Below the pieces are notes generated by a model. That model saw only the letters and a program-made list of their open reading frames with translations, was not told the DNA's origin and ran no database searches. Made by a program: the position numbers and the translations under genes. Below, piece after piece: positions 44,752 to 55,026 of a stretch of 64,000 nucleotides of DNA (position 1 is the stretch's first letter; every line of letters begins with the position of its first letter). Origin of the DNA: Denitromonas ohlonensis. Lineage in GTDB: Bacteria > Pseudomonadota > Gammaproteobacteria > Burkholderiales > Rhodocyclaceae. Location of the stretch: the NCBI RefSeq assembly GCF_007625205.1, contig NZ_VMNI01000014.1, positions 62,001 through 126,000 of the forward strand, written 5' to 3'.

Positions 44752-45604
44752 TGAGCAGCCACTGGTCTTTTCGTGTCAGGGTGATTTGTTGGTTGGCGTT
44801 GTGTGCCGGCCCGAGAAGCCCGCGTCCGTAGCGGTTCTTATTGTTGTTGGGGGGCCGCAGTACCGTGCTGGAAGCCATCGCCAGTTTGTATTGTTGGCCC
44901 GGGCGTTGGCGGAGCAGGGTATCGCGAGCTTTCGTTTCGATGTGCGTGGCATGGGCGACGCCAGTGGTGAGCCGCTCGGATTTGCCGCAACGGCTGAAGA
45001 TATATCAGCTGCGCTGGCGGTTTTCTCGCAAGTCGAGCCTTCAGTGTCCCGGTTTGTTCTTTGGGGGCTTTGCGATGGCGCAACGGCCGCAGCGATCTAT
45101 GCGCCAAACGATCCCCGCGTTTGTGGTTTGGTGTTGCTCAATCCTTGGGTTCGAACCGCGTCGTCGCAGGCGCGAACCTATTTGAAGCATTACTACCCCA
45201 AGAGGTTGCTTGACGCCGATTTTTGGCGAAAGTTATTGCGTGGCCAAATCCGCCTGAGTGACGCAATACGGCGCTTTATAGGAACAATTCCGGACTTGAT
45301 TGGACCGCGAGAAACGCGCGAGTCCAATGCCCCGGAACTGGCCGGAAAAATTGTCGATGCGTTGCATCAGGCACATGGTCGAAGTCTCATCGTTCTAAGC
45401 GGGCGTGACTACGTCGCTCGTGAATTCGAAGAGGCTGTAGCGGAGGTGCCGCTGTTTTCTGAACTGGTGGCGGGTGACCGGATTGACCTTCTGCACCTGA
45501 AAGCGGCCGATCATACGTTTTCATCGGCGTCCCATAGAAATGCAGTGGCTGATGCTACGGCCAAGTGGGTGAAGATTGCAGGGCGGTGTGATGCTACGTT
45601 GTAA
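44741..45604 (+). CDS. Exosortase A system-associated hydrolase 1, copy 2
   Basis: About 287 residues. GGPQYRAGSHRQFVLLAR is the family signature (the CC of copy 1 is SH here). The nucleophile elbow is LWGLCDGATAA with Cys111. FDVRGMGDASG and LHLKAADHTFSS, with a likely catalytic Asp/His region, are present. The GTG at 44741 gives the normal start (MSFSEQPLVFSCQGD) and has GGGGGCG just upstream; ATG 44729 is an in-frame alternative. It overlaps hydrolase 2 by 11 bp. Confidence 0.87.
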   Translation: MSFSEQPLVFSCQGDLLVGVVCRPEKPASVAVLIVVGGPQYRAGSHRQFVLLARALAEQGIASFRFDVRGMGDASGEPLGFAATAEDISAALAVFSQVEPSVSRFVLWGLCDGATAAAIYAPNDPRVCGLVLLNPWVRTASSQARTYLKHYYPKRLLDADFWRKLLRGQIRLSDAIRRFIGTIPDLIGPRETRESNAPELAGKIVDALHQAHGRSLIVLSGRDYVAREFEEAVAEVPLFSELVAGDRIDLLHLKAADHTFSSASHRNAVADATAKWVKIAGRCDATL

Positions 45605-45631
45605 TGATTCGTTTTTGTTGGAGAAAGTGAC

Positions 45632-47204
<1,573 letters not shown>

Positions 47205-47281
47205 CTAGGCGGTCGCGAGGGGTGAGATAAAACCTGATTCTAACGGCCCGGCCCCCCGCCGCAAAGCCGGCGCGTGTTTGT

Positions 47282-48451
47282 TTAACGTGGCCGGGGGGTT
47301 TGCCAGGCCCCGGGGGCCCAGCGTTGAGGGGGCTCAAGTGCCACGGTGCCGGCGGGATGGCGAAATTCGTGTGTGGGTTGCAGGGGGATGTCGCGCCATG
47401 TCGGTGCGGCGCTGATATGGCCGCGGAGTAATGTATCGGGCGCCAGCCGAATATCGATGGCGTGCTCGCTCGAGGCGGCTGGCAGGATGGTGCTGGGGTT
47501 GTCGATGAACTCGCCGGGGTTGCCGAGGGCAAAGGCGCCGAGCCCGACCAACAAATTATTTCGTGCGATGACTACCGGTGTTGTCTCGGTTTTTCCGGGC
47601 CAGATGCGCAGGAATATGCCACCGGTGGGGCGTTCGTTCACCAGCGTGTTATGGCTGAGTGCGAGGCGGTTTTCGTCGCTGCGATAGCCTTCTGCGCCAT
47701 AGCTGATCAGGGTGGTGTTTGAGGTGTTGGCTGATTGGCCGATGGTATTGCCGATGACCGTGGCGAGGCCACCTTCGGGAAATTCCAGCTCATAGGATGC
47801 CTCGCCATCGGGGCCATCGACGATCCAGTTGTATTCGATGTGATTGCTTCGGGCGCGTGTTTTGACGAGGTGGGCGTTGTAACCGCCTTGCAGGCGACTC
47901 CCCCGCAGCGTGAACCGGTCGATCTGGCCGACATAGAGCAAATGATGCAGCGCGCCGGGGTGACGGGGGGCGTTGTCGAACTGGCAGTTTTCGACAAAGA
48001 GTCGTGCGCTTGGATCGTTGCTGGTGAGAATGCCGTTTTCGTTGTCGATGAAGCGGCTGTTGGTGATGCTCAGGCGTCCGCGTTCAAAACGGATGCCTGC
48101 ACCGTTCAAATGCGGCACGCGTGCGCCGCGGAAGGTGATGTTGTTGATCTGGATGTCGCCCCCGCGGATCACCCAGATGGCTTTGCCTTCGATTGACTGG
48201 CCGGCGGCTTCGAGTACCGGCCCGTCGCCCAGACCGCGGATGGTTAGCCGGTTTTGCGTCCACAGCGCGACATCGCCACGATAGGTGCCCGGCTGGATGC
48301 TGACGGTGTCACCGTCCTGGGCGAGACGGGCGGCCTCGGCGATGCGCTGAATGGGTTCGTTGGGGCCGACGCGCAATTCGGCCGCCATGGCAGCCGCGGG
48401 CGCCAGCAGGGCACTTAGTACGAGTAGGCCGCGATGTGTGCGTCGGAGCAT
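47282..48451 (-). CDS. Exported right-handed parallel beta-helix protein
   Basis: 389 residues. A signal peptide (LRRTHRGLLVLSALLAPAAAMAA) is followed by ELRVGPNEPIQRIAEAARLA, the usual opening of beta-helix proteins, and VSIQPGTYRGDVALW. Repeats of the type INNITFRGARVPH, LSITNSRFIDNENG and ARLFVENCQFDNAPRH show the pectate-lyase-like coil. It may bind or cleave polysaccharide, or be structural. No catalytic residues can be assigned. It is read in the direction of argB with a 77-bp gap. Confidence 0.8.
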   Translation of the reverse strand: MLRRTHRGLLVLSALLAPAAAMAAELRVGPNEPIQRIAEAARLAQDGDTVSIQPGTYRGDVALWTQNRLTIRGLGDGPVLEAAGQSIEGKAIWVIRGGDIQINNITFRGARVPHLNGAGIRFERGRLSITNSRFIDNENGILTSNDPSARLFVENCQFDNAPRHPGALHHLLYVGQIDRFTLRGSRLQGGYNAHLVKTRARSNHIEYNWIVDGPDGEASYELEFPEGGLATVIGNTIGQSANTSNTTLISYGAEGYRSDENRLALSHNTLVNERPTGGIFLRIWPGKTETTPVVIARNNLLVGLGAFALGNPGEFIDNPSTILPAASSEHAIDIRLAPDTLLRGHISAAPTWRDIPLQPTHEFRHPAGTVALEPPQRWAPGAWQTPRPR

Positions 48452-48540
48452 GGGCGCCGGTTTCCAGTCAAGCAGGGTTGGCGCCAGTGTGAACCGCTCG
48501 CCCGGGCAACGCCAGTGGACGGTGCCCGGGCGGGGGTAGC

Positions 48541-48957
48541 TTACTCGATGGTCAGGCGTCTGGCTTGCACCGCTGCTTTTTTGGGTAGGGTCAGTTCCAG
48601 CACACCATCGACGAACTTCGCGCCGGCGCGCGCTTCGTCAACATCCTGGCCGAGTTGGAAGCTGCGTGAGACTTTGCCGTAGTAGCGTTCCGTGCGCAGC
48701 ACCCGTTCACCGTCCTTTTGCTCGGACTGTTGCTTGCGTTCGGCCGTGATTGAAACGACGGGCCCGTCGATGCTCACATGGATGTCGTCTTTGGTGACAC
48801 CCGGTAGTTCGGCGTGAACGGCATAGCTTTCGGGGCTTTCCTTGACGTCGACGCGCATCTGCGGCGCCTCGGTGGCATTGCCACCAAACTCGACAGGGCG
48901 TACGAAAAATCCGCGAAAGAAGTCTTCGAACGGATCGTGGCGTGTGATGTTGCTCAT
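48541..48957 (-). CDS. Hsp20/alpha-crystallin family small heat-shock protein
   Basis: 138 residues. The alpha-crystallin domain spans residues ~35-135, with VDVKESPESYAVHAELPGV, a central DDIHVSIDGPVVSITAERK, and the closing DGVLELTLPKKA. The N-terminal part (MSNITRHDPFEDFFRGFF) is the usual hydrophobic, oligomerising arm. It binds unfolding proteins independent of ATP. The start has AAGGAGGA just upstream and a sigma32-like promoter 35-70 bp upstream, consistent with heat induction. It appears monocistronic. Confidence 0.95.
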   Translation of the reverse strand: MSNITRHDPFEDFFRGFFVRPVEFGGNATEAPQMRVDVKESPESYAVHAELPGVTKDDIHVSIDGPVVSITAERKQQSEQKDGERVLRTERYYGKVSRSFQLGQDVDEARAGAKFVDGVLELTLPKKAAVQARRLTIE

Positions 48958-48999
48958 GAGATCCTCCTTGTCAAATGGGTGATGATTCCCGCTTGAAAA

Positions 49000-49026
49000 A
49001 ATAGTGGCGTGGCACGGTTTTTCAAG
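49000..49026 (-). promoter_or_regulatory. Sigma32-like heat-shock promoter of hsp20
   Basis: Read on the - strand: CTTGAAA at 49026-49020 matches the sigma32 -35, followed after about 12-13 bp by CCACTATT (49007-49000) near the expected -10 (CCCCAT-T). A second CTTGAAAAA at 48992-49000 on the + strand makes a 9-bp perfect inverted repeat with the -35 box. The position upstream of the small heat-shock gene fits well. Confidence 0.6.
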
Positions 49027-49049
49027 TGACGAGGACGCAAGCAGATGTT

Positions 49050-49547
49050 TCAGTTCTTGCTGGTTGAGGCTAAATGCCGGGTGAAGGTCGCCGAGATGCG
49101 TGGGTCAATGCGTGCGCACAGCCGAACCGCGTCGCGATTGGTCCAGGACCAGATGCGGTCGATGGCGTCTCGGGCGGGCAGCCATTCGGCGCCATGGTGT
49201 TCCGCTGCATCAAGCGTGATTGGTAGCGGTGTTGGCAAGCACAGGCTGAACACCGTTTCGGTGTTGTGGCTCACTTCGGGGGCATAGCGATGGCGCCACT
49301 TTGGAGGAATCGGATAGCGGTTGTTCAGCCCCCAGTCGAGAAAAGCGTAGTCGGGCGCCGACAGGCCGGTTTCTTCGAAGACTTCGCGGACGGCGGCCTC
49401 GCGGGGTGTTTCGTCCGGCTCCAGGCTGCCGGTGACGGATTGCCAGAAGTCAAAGGGCTGCTGCCGATGCAGGAGCAGGACGTCCATCGCAGGGGTGTGG
49501 ATGACCACCAGCACGGAGCGGGGGCGTTTCTCGCCGCCAGCGATCAC
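49050..49547 (-). CDS. nudB: Dihydroneopterin triphosphate diphosphatase (Nudix)
   Basis: 165 residues. The Nudix box runs GSLEPDETPREAAVREVFEE and continues TGL, complete with the metal Glu residues. VLVVIHTPAMDVLLLHRQQP and the FWQSVTGSLE context match NudB, the second step of folate biosynthesis. It overlaps the barstar-like gene by 4 bp. In many betaproteobacteria nudB is found near aspS and the DUF502 gene, as here. Other Nudix specificities are possible but less likely. Confidence 0.88.
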   Translation of the reverse strand: MIAGGEKRPRSVLVVIHTPAMDVLLLHRQQPFDFWQSVTGSLEPDETPREAAVREVFEETGLSAPDYAFLDWGLNNRYPIPPKWRHRYAPEVSHNTETVFSLCLPTPLPITLDAAEHHGAEWLPARDAIDRIWSWTNRDAVRLCARIDPRISATFTRHLASTSKN

Positions 49548-49966
49548 GCCGTGTCGGCGCTGCGCGCGGTTTGGGCGAAGACATGAAACGGTACGCTGCG
49601 TTCCTGCCAGTGCTCACAACAGTCGGTCAGCAGGTCCGTGAGAATAGACGCGGTGCCGGTGTCAGGAGCGGCGTTGGTGAGGATCAAGACGTAGCCCTTG
49701 GCGGGCAGCCATGAGAGGTCGGTCAGGCAGTCGTAGAGCGCGTCCCAGTTGTGCCCGAACCAGCGCGGCATGTCGAAACGCTGGGCGAGGGCGTCGAGGA
49801 TCTGTGCTTTGTCGGTCAGTCCATCGAGGGCGACATCGATGATGCGTCGCTCGCGTGCCTGGGCGGCGGAAACAATGGCTTCTGTGTCGCCAGGGCGCAT
49901 GGACAAAATGCGGTTGGGGCCGTCGAGTGCGAGGCCGTGGTCGTCATTGGGGCGGGGAGCGGTCAT
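49544..49966 (-). CDS. Barstar family RNase inhibitor
   Basis: 140 residues with the barstar fold in the C-terminal ~90: ALDGLTDKAQILDALAQRFD, MPRWFGHNWDALYDCLTDL and KGYVLILTNA. The WFG-NWDALYDCLTDL helix/loop carries the acidic residues that plug the RNase active site. It overlaps both neighbours by 4 bp and follows a secreted barnase-type RNase in the same transcript, so it probably protects the cytoplasm from that enzyme. It is longer than classical barstar (~90 aa) by an N-terminal extension. Confidence 0.87.
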   Translation of the reverse strand: MTAPRPNDDHGLALDGPNRILSMRPGDTEAIVSAAQARERRIIDVALDGLTDKAQILDALAQRFDMPRWFGHNWDALYDCLTDLSWLPAKGYVLILTNAAPDTGTASILTDLLTDCCEHWQERSVPFHVFAQTARSADTA

Positions 49967-50343
49967 CGCGTCTCCGGAATGCGTCGAAAACTGCGGTAAT
50001 GATCTGCAGTGTAGTAAAACACTTCAGGAGGATTGCCGCCGGCGACGATGCGACGTGCGCCGCGCGTGCGTTCTCCGGGTGTCGGAACGGTGTATTCGCG
50101 GTAGTAGCTGCGCGATTGTCGGGGCAGGAGTCCTTCGCGGTTGAAGAATGTCGTGCCGTCTTTGCTGTAGGGGAAGGGGCCGCCGCGCTGGATCAAATCG
50201 AGGGTGCTCAGCGCTTCAGGTGGCAGCCAAGCGAGTTCGCTGGGCGCTGACGCGGTGCCAGGAGGCGCGTCGCGCGAACAGGCCGGGAGCAGTGCAAACG
50301 CTGCAAGCAGGAAGACGACGAAGGTTTGGGTCAGGCGGCGCAT
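49963..50343 (-). CDS. Secreted barnase/N1-T1-type ribonuclease (probable lipoprotein)
   Basis: 126 residues from MRRLTQTF. The signal peptide ends in a lipobox-like LLPACSRD. The mature part has the barnase active-site order: FNREGLLP, YYREYTVPTPG (general base Glu), RGARRIVAG (Arg) and YTADHYRSF (His). It cleaves RNA. It overlaps the barstar-like gene by 4 bp. An in-frame start five codons upstream also exists. Export as an outer-membrane lipoprotein or free enzyme cannot be decided. Confidence 0.85.
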   Translation of the reverse strand: MRRLTQTFVVFLLAAFALLPACSRDAPPGTASAPSELAWLPPEALSTLDLIQRGGPFPYSKDGTTFFNREGLLPRQSRSYYREYTVPTPGERTRGARRIVAGGNPPEVFYYTADHYRSFRRIPETR

Positions 50344-50406
50344 GCGCGATCCATCCACCGGTTGGTGGTTGGAGTGTAGCAGTTCCGTTGCGTCGCGCGT
50401 GTCAGC

Positions 50407-52032
50407 CTAGACTTTGACGTCGCGAATGCCGAATTTTGCCTTGAGCGTGGTGTGGAAGTCTTTCAGCGCGGGCAGGCGGGCGTTGTTCGGGTCCTGACGG
50501 CGAACCCGGTCGATGAGCCGTTGGGCCTGACTGGCGTACTGCTCGCTCCAGCCGCGGTTCTCGATGTGGCGCAGCAAGGCCAGCGCGGCGTTGAAGAGGA
50601 CATGGACGTTATTGGGCATTTTGCCTACGGCGTTGAGCATTTCGTCGACGGCGCCATCAAAGTCACCCGCTTTGGCCTTCTCGGCGCCCGTGGCGACAAG
50701 CGCCCGGACTTCGTGATGAACTTGTTTTTCGAGGTCTTGCGCGAGATTCGAATAGCCTCGCGCGTCGAGCATCTTGCGCGTGTTTTCGATGGCGCGCGGG
50801 GTGTCGGCCGTTCGCATGATGTCGAGCACCACTTCCGAGCCTGCCGCCTCCATGCCGTGGTCGAAACAGGCTTTTGCCAACTGTTGTTTGAGGCCGAGCG
50901 ACACCGTGCCGAGCCGCCGCGACTCAGTCAGCGCCGACTCGACCGCCGCCTTCGCCTTGGCGTCGTCGCCGAGTTTGCCGTGGAGCATGGCGGAGGACAG
51001 CGCGGTGCACAGTTTGCCGCGCTCGGTGGTGGCCATGGTCCGGTCGAGATCACGCAAGGTGGCCGCGGCGTCCTCAAGTTTGCCGTTGCCGATCTGTGCC
51101 TGCATGAGCCACACGTGGTCGTCTGGGTCTCGGAAGTCTGAATATTTGCCTTTGCGTACCACCTCGCCCAACACGGCTTCGGCGGTATGGGAATCGTCCA
51201 TTTCAAGTGCAATGGCGCCCAGTCGGCGCAGGCGGCCAACGCGATGCGGGGAAACCGCCGTCGCACGGGCGAGGATGTCGCGGGCTTTGGCCAGCTCGCC
51301 CGCGGCCTCACGCGTGCGCGCCAGCCAGTCATACGCGTCGAGAAACTGATCGTTCTCTTCGACGAGGCCGGTGAGCAGATCTTCCGCTTCGCCATAGCGC
51401 TGGCGCATGTAGAGGGCCTTGGCGAGGCCAAGGCGGGCCCACGGAATGGCACGAAGTTCTAGAACCTTTTGGTAGACCTTTTCGGCTTCATCGGCTTCGC
51501 TGGCCGAAATGTGGAGTTCGGCACGCAGGCGAAGAAAGTCGAGCTGATATTGCGGATGCTCTCGTTCGCCCTCAATGCTCGCTCGTAGCGCGCCTGGGAT
51601 GTCGCCGGATTCGATCAGCTTGTAAACCGGAAGCAGTGCGTCGCGTTTGAGAATGGCGCGCACGATGCGGGTATGAAGCGTGTCGGCAGCGAAGGGTTTG
51701 AGGACATAGTCGTTGGGCGCCAGCTCGGCGGCGGAGACGACTTTTTCATACTGGCGCTCGCCGGTGACCATGATGAACAGCGTAGCCAGTGGAATGATGC
51801 CGTTGTGGCGCAGGTCTTCGAGCAGGTGCTGGCCGTCCTGGCCGTCACCGATGTGGTATTCGCACAGAATGAGGTCGAATCGCGCATCGCGTAGCTTGCG
51901 CACCGCGGCGCCGGCCGAGACGGAAAGCTGCACCTTGTCCACCCCGCTTTCGCCCAGCATGTTGCGCAGTTGAGTGCGCATGTTGGGGTTGGCCTCGATG
52001 ACGAGGGCGGTAACGGCGGACAGGTCGGGCAT
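50407..52032 (-). CDS. Response regulator-like receiver with TPR repeats (degenerate receiver)
   Basis: 541 residues. Residues ~5-125 are a CheY-like receiver, but the phosphoacceptor segment reads FDLILCEYHIGDGQDG with Glu58 in place of Asp, and the usual acidic pair is EA in VIEANPN. The Lys of VLKPFAADT is kept. Residues ~140-540 are helical TPR-like repeats (e.g. PWARLGLAKALYMRQRYGEA). Start 52032 begins directly at the receiver; a longer in-frame start would overlap the upstream terminator. It probably acts as a protein-protein scaffold. A strong terminator separates it from aspS. Confidence 0.85.
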   Translation of the reverse strand: MPDLSAVTALVIEANPNMRTQLRNMLGESGVDKVQLSVSAGAAVRKLRDARFDLILCEYHIGDGQDGQHLLEDLRHNGIIPLATLFIMVTGERQYEKVVSAAELAPNDYVLKPFAADTLHTRIVRAILKRDALLPVYKLIESGDIPGALRASIEGEREHPQYQLDFLRLRAELHISASEADEAEKVYQKVLELRAIPWARLGLAKALYMRQRYGEAEDLLTGLVEENDQFLDAYDWLARTREAAGELAKARDILARATAVSPHRVGRLRRLGAIALEMDDSHTAEAVLGEVVRKGKYSDFRDPDDHVWLMQAQIGNGKLEDAAATLRDLDRTMATTERGKLCTALSSAMLHGKLGDDAKAKAAVESALTESRRLGTVSLGLKQQLAKACFDHGMEAAGSEVVLDIMRTADTPRAIENTRKMLDARGYSNLAQDLEKQVHHEVRALVATGAEKAKAGDFDGAVDEMLNAVGKMPNNVHVLFNAALALLRHIENRGWSEQYASQAQRLIDRVRRQDPNNARLPALKDFHTTLKAKFGIRDVKV

Positions 52033-52105
52033 GGTGGCGGTGCCGTAGAAAAGGGACTCAAGCTGAATTGTCGGCTTTTTAAGGCCGATCTTGAGTGAAC
52101 GCACC

Positions 52106-52136
52106 AAAACAAACGAGGCGACCGAAGTCGCCTCGT
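52106..52136 (-). terminator. Rho-independent terminator of aspS
   Basis: A perfect 10-bp stem, ACGAGGCGAC (52113-52122) and GTCGCCTCGT (52127-52136), with a CGAA/TTCG tetraloop. On the - strand the stem is followed by TTGTTTTGG. It lies 27 bp after the aspS stop and upstream of the receiver-TPR start, so it ends the aspS transcript. Confidence 0.88.
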
Positions 52137-52162
52137 TGTGTCTTTGAGCCATTCCGCCGGGA

Positions 52163-53965
52163 TTAGTCCTTGGTGACCTCCACCGAGGTTTCGACTTTCT
52201 GGCGCAGACGGACGTGCAGGTCGCGCAACTGGCGGTCGTCGACGGGCGAGGGTGCCTCGGTGAGCAGACACTGGGCGCGCTGCGTTTTGGGGAAAGCGAT
52301 CACGTCGCGGATCGACTCCGCGCCGGTCATCATGGTGACGATGCGGTCGAGGCCGAAGGCCAGGCCACCATGCGGCGGTGCGCCGTATTTCAGCGCATCG
52401 AGCAGGAAACCGAACTTCTGCTGGGCCTCTTCGTCGCCGATCCCCAGCGCGCTGAACACCTTGCTTTGCACGTCGGCACGGTGGATACGTACCGAGCCAC
52501 CGCCGAGCTCCCAGCCGTTCAATGCGAGATCATAGGCTTTGGCGAGGCACTTGCCCGGGTCGCTGACGAGCAAGTCGAGGTGTTCGTCCTTGGGGCTGGT
52601 GAAGGGATGGTGGCAGGCGGTCCAGCGCTTGTCTTCGTCGTCATACTCGAACATCGGGAAATCCACCACCCACAGCGGCTCCCAGGCCTTGCCATTGACG
52701 TAGCCCTTCTCGTGGCCGACCTTGCTGCGCAATGCGCCGAGGGCGTCGTTCACGATCTTGGTCTTGTCTGCGCCGAAGAAGATCAGATCACCGTTTTGCG
52801 CACCAGTGCGCTCAATGATGGTTGCCAGCGCCTGCGCGTGCAGGTTTTTGACGATGGGCGACTGCAGGCCCTCATCGCTCAGTTTGGTGATGTCGTTGAC
52901 CTTGATGTAGGCCAGACCCCGGGCGCCGTAGATGCCGACGAACTTGGTGTATTCGTCGATTTCGCCACGGGTAAGCTGGGCGCCGCCGGGGATTCGCATG
53001 GCAGCGACCCGGCCGGTGTCGGAATTGGCCGGGCCGGAGAAGACCTTGAAGGCAACGTCCTTGACGGCGTCGGTGACATCGGTGATTTCGAGCGTTACAC
53101 GCAGGTCGGGCTTGTCCGAGCCGAAGCGTGACATCGCTTCGGCGTAGCTCATGCGCGGAAATGGCGCGGGAAGATCGACGTCCAGCACTTCCTTGAAAAT
53201 GCTGCGAATCATCTCTTCCATCAGCGCGGTAATCTCGGCTTCGCCCAGGAAGGACGTCTCGATATCGACCTGGGTGAATTCGGGCTGCCGGTCGGCCCGG
53301 AGGTCTTCGTCACGGAAGCACTTGGTGATCTGGTAGTAGCGGTCGTAACCGGCCACCATCAGCAGTTGCTTGAACAGTTGCGGCGACTGGGGCAGGGCGA
53401 AGAAGTGACCCGGATGAACCCGCGACGGCACCAGGTAGTCACGCGCGCCTTCCGGCGTGCTCTTGGTGAGCATCGGCGTCTCGATGTCGATGAAGCCTTT
53501 GGCATCGAGGAAACGACGGAAGGCCATCGCCGTCTTGTAGCGCAGCATCATGTTGCGTTGCATGGCCGGGCGGCGCAGATCGATCACGCGATGGGTCAGG
53601 CGCGTGGTTTCCGACAGGTTGTCGTCATCGAGCTGGAACGGTGGCGTGACCGAGGCGTTGAGGACTTCAATCTCGTGGCAAAGCACTTCGATTTCGCCGG
53701 ACGTGAGGTTGGCGTTTTCGGTGCCGGCAGGGCGGCGTCGGACCTTGCCCGTCATGCGTACGACAAACTCGTTGCGAAGCGACTCAGCCACGGTAAACAT
53801 GTCGGCGCGGTCGGGGTCACAGACCACCTGAACAAGACCTTCGCGGTCGCGCAGATCGACGAAAATCACACCACCGTGATCCCGCCGCCGGTGCACCCAG
53901 CCGCACAGGGTGACGATCTGGTCGAGGTTGGCGGCAGTGACCTGGCCGCAGTATTGAGTACGCAT
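52163..53965 (-). CDS. aspS: Aspartate-tRNA ligase
   Basis: 600 residues, the normal bacterial length. The N-terminal OB-fold anticodon domain is followed by class II motif 1 ([20 protein letters not shown]), motif 2 ([16 protein letters not shown]), the inserted GAD domain, and motif 3 ([15 protein letters not shown]). It charges tRNA-Asp, and in many betaproteobacteria is non-discriminating and also charges tRNA-Asn. It is read with the DUF502 gene (48-bp gap) and ends at a strong terminator. Confidence 0.98.
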   Translation of the reverse strand: MRTQYCGQVTAANLDQIVTLCGWVHRRRDHGGVIFVDLRDREGLVQVVCDPDRADMFTVAESLRNEFVVRMTGKVRRRPAGTENANLTSGEIEVLCHEIEVLNASVTPPFQLDDDNLSETTRLTHRVIDLRRPAMQRNMMLRYKTAMAFRRFLDAKGFIDIETPMLTKSTPEGARDYLVPSRVHPGHFFALPQSPQLFKQLLMVAGYDRYYQITKCFRDEDLRADRQPEFTQVDIETSFLGEAEITALMEEMIRSIFKEVLDVDLPAPFPRMSYAEAMSRFGSDKPDLRVTLEITDVTDAVKDVAFKVFSGPANSDTGRVAAMRIPGGAQLTRGEIDEYTKFVGIYGARGLAYIKVNDITKLSDEGLQSPIVKNLHAQALATIIERTGAQNGDLIFFGADKTKIVNDALGALRSKVGHEKGYVNGKAWEPLWVVDFPMFEYDDEDKRWTACHHPFTSPKDEHLDLLVSDPGKCLAKAYDLALNGWELGGGSVRIHRADVQSKVFSALGIGDEEAQQKFGFLLDALKYGAPPHGGLAFGLDRIVTMMTGAESIRDVIAFPKTQRAQCLLTEAPSPVDDRQLRDLHVRLRQKVETSVEVTKD

Positions 53966-54013
53966 GATTCTGATTCCGTATTTTGTACGCTTGGGGCGAA
54001 TCGCCCCGAGTTG

Positions 54014-54640
54014 TTAGGGTTTGACCGGGGCGAGCTCGGCGATGTCGGCCTTTTTGCCGGACGTGACCACACCCATTGAAATGACATACTTGAGCGCTTC
54101 GTCAACGCTCATTTCCAGTTCGATGACGTCTGCGCGCGGGACCATCAGGAAAAACCCCGAGGTCGGGTTTGGCGTGGTCGGGACGTAGATGCTGATGTAG
54201 TCGCCGCTCAGATGGCGGGCCGCGTCGCCACCCGGCTTTCCGGTGAGGAAGGCGATGGTCCAGGCACCCTGGCGGGGATACTGAACCAGCAGCGCTTTGC
54301 GGAACGCGTGGCTGGAACTGGAAAACAGGGTGTCGGATACTTGCTTGACGCTTGAATAGATGGATTTCACCACCGGGATGCGCGCGAGCAATGCCTCCCA
54401 GACCAGCACCAGACGCTGGCCAAGCACATTGGCGCCGATCAAGCCGGTGAGCAGAATGATCAGCAAGGTGAGTGCGACGCCGATGCCCGGAATGTCGAGC
54501 CCGAGCAAGACTTTGGGCTGCCAGTGCTCAGGTATCCACAGCAGGATTCGATCCAGCGTGCTGACGATCCAGGCGATCACCATGAAGGTGATGGCGAGCG
54601 GGATCCAGATCAGGAGCCCGGTGACGAAGTATTTCTTCAT
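54014..54640 (-). CDS. DUF502 family membrane protein
   Basis: 208 residues. Two N-terminal hydrophobic segments (FVTGLLIWIPLAITFMVIAW and LGLDIPGIGVALTLLIILLT) are followed by a conserved periplasmic/cytoplasmic domain with SIYSSVKQVSDTLFSSSS and FFLMVPRADVIELEMSVDEA. The family is widespread and its function is unknown. Association with aspS and an FmdB protein is typical of betaproteobacteria. It starts 9 bp after the FmdB gene, so they are co-transcribed. Confidence 0.92.
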   Translation of the reverse strand: MKKYFVTGLLIWIPLAITFMVIAWIVSTLDRILLWIPEHWQPKVLLGLDIPGIGVALTLLIILLTGLIGANVLGQRLVLVWEALLARIPVVKSIYSSVKQVSDTLFSSSSHAFRKALLVQYPRQGAWTIAFLTGKPGGDAARHLSGDYISIYVPTTPNPTSGFFLMVPRADVIELEMSVDEALKYVISMGVVTSGKKADIAELAPVKP

Positions 54641-54649
54641 TCGATACGG

Positions 54650-54919
54650 TCAGTGGCAGGCGCAGCCACCGCCACAACTGGCGTCGGTCGTGCCGGAGGT
54701 CGGGGCAGCCTCGGTTTTGGTGGGCGCACTGGCGCTGCCGCCTTTGAAGTCGGTGGCGTACCAGCCCGAGCCCTTCAGCTGAAAGCCGGGCGCGGTGAGC
54801 TGTTTGGTGTAGGCGTTCGCGCCACAGGCGGGGCAGACCGTCAGTGGTGCATCACTCATCTTCTGCAAATGATCTTTTTGAGCACCGCAATCGGTGCAGC
54901 GATAGGCGTAGATCGGCAT
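54650..54919 (-). CDS. FmdB family zinc-ribbon protein
   Basis: 89 residues. PIYAYRCTDCGAQKDHLQKM at the start and CPACGANAYTKQLT provide four Cys for one zinc. The C-terminus is low-complexity with a Cys-rich end (DASCGGGCACH). The family has a possible regulatory role but no firm function. It precedes the DUF502 gene by 9 bp. Confidence 0.92.
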   Translation of the reverse strand: MPIYAYRCTDCGAQKDHLQKMSDAPLTVCPACGANAYTKQLTAPGFQLKGSGWYATDFKGGSASAPTKTEAAPTSGTTDASCGGGCACH

Positions 54920-55026
54920 GACAAGCTCCGAAAAATCAAGCCCGTAAGTCTATCTTATTGGCGATGGTGCGGGAAGCGGTGTGCAGTGTCGCGCAGGCGT
55001 AGCACTGATTTGATTTTGCGCTGGTG

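Noticed and set aside
49009-49026. Sigma54 promoter (TGGCACG) near hsp20
   Set aside because: The -24 element matches but the -12 position reads TTCAA instead of TTGC, and it faces away from any suitable start; the sigma32 reading on the other strand fits better.
52214-53131. A 305-codon open frame on the + strand opposite aspS
   Set aside because: It is a shadow of aspS; no motif, and it stops within the gene.
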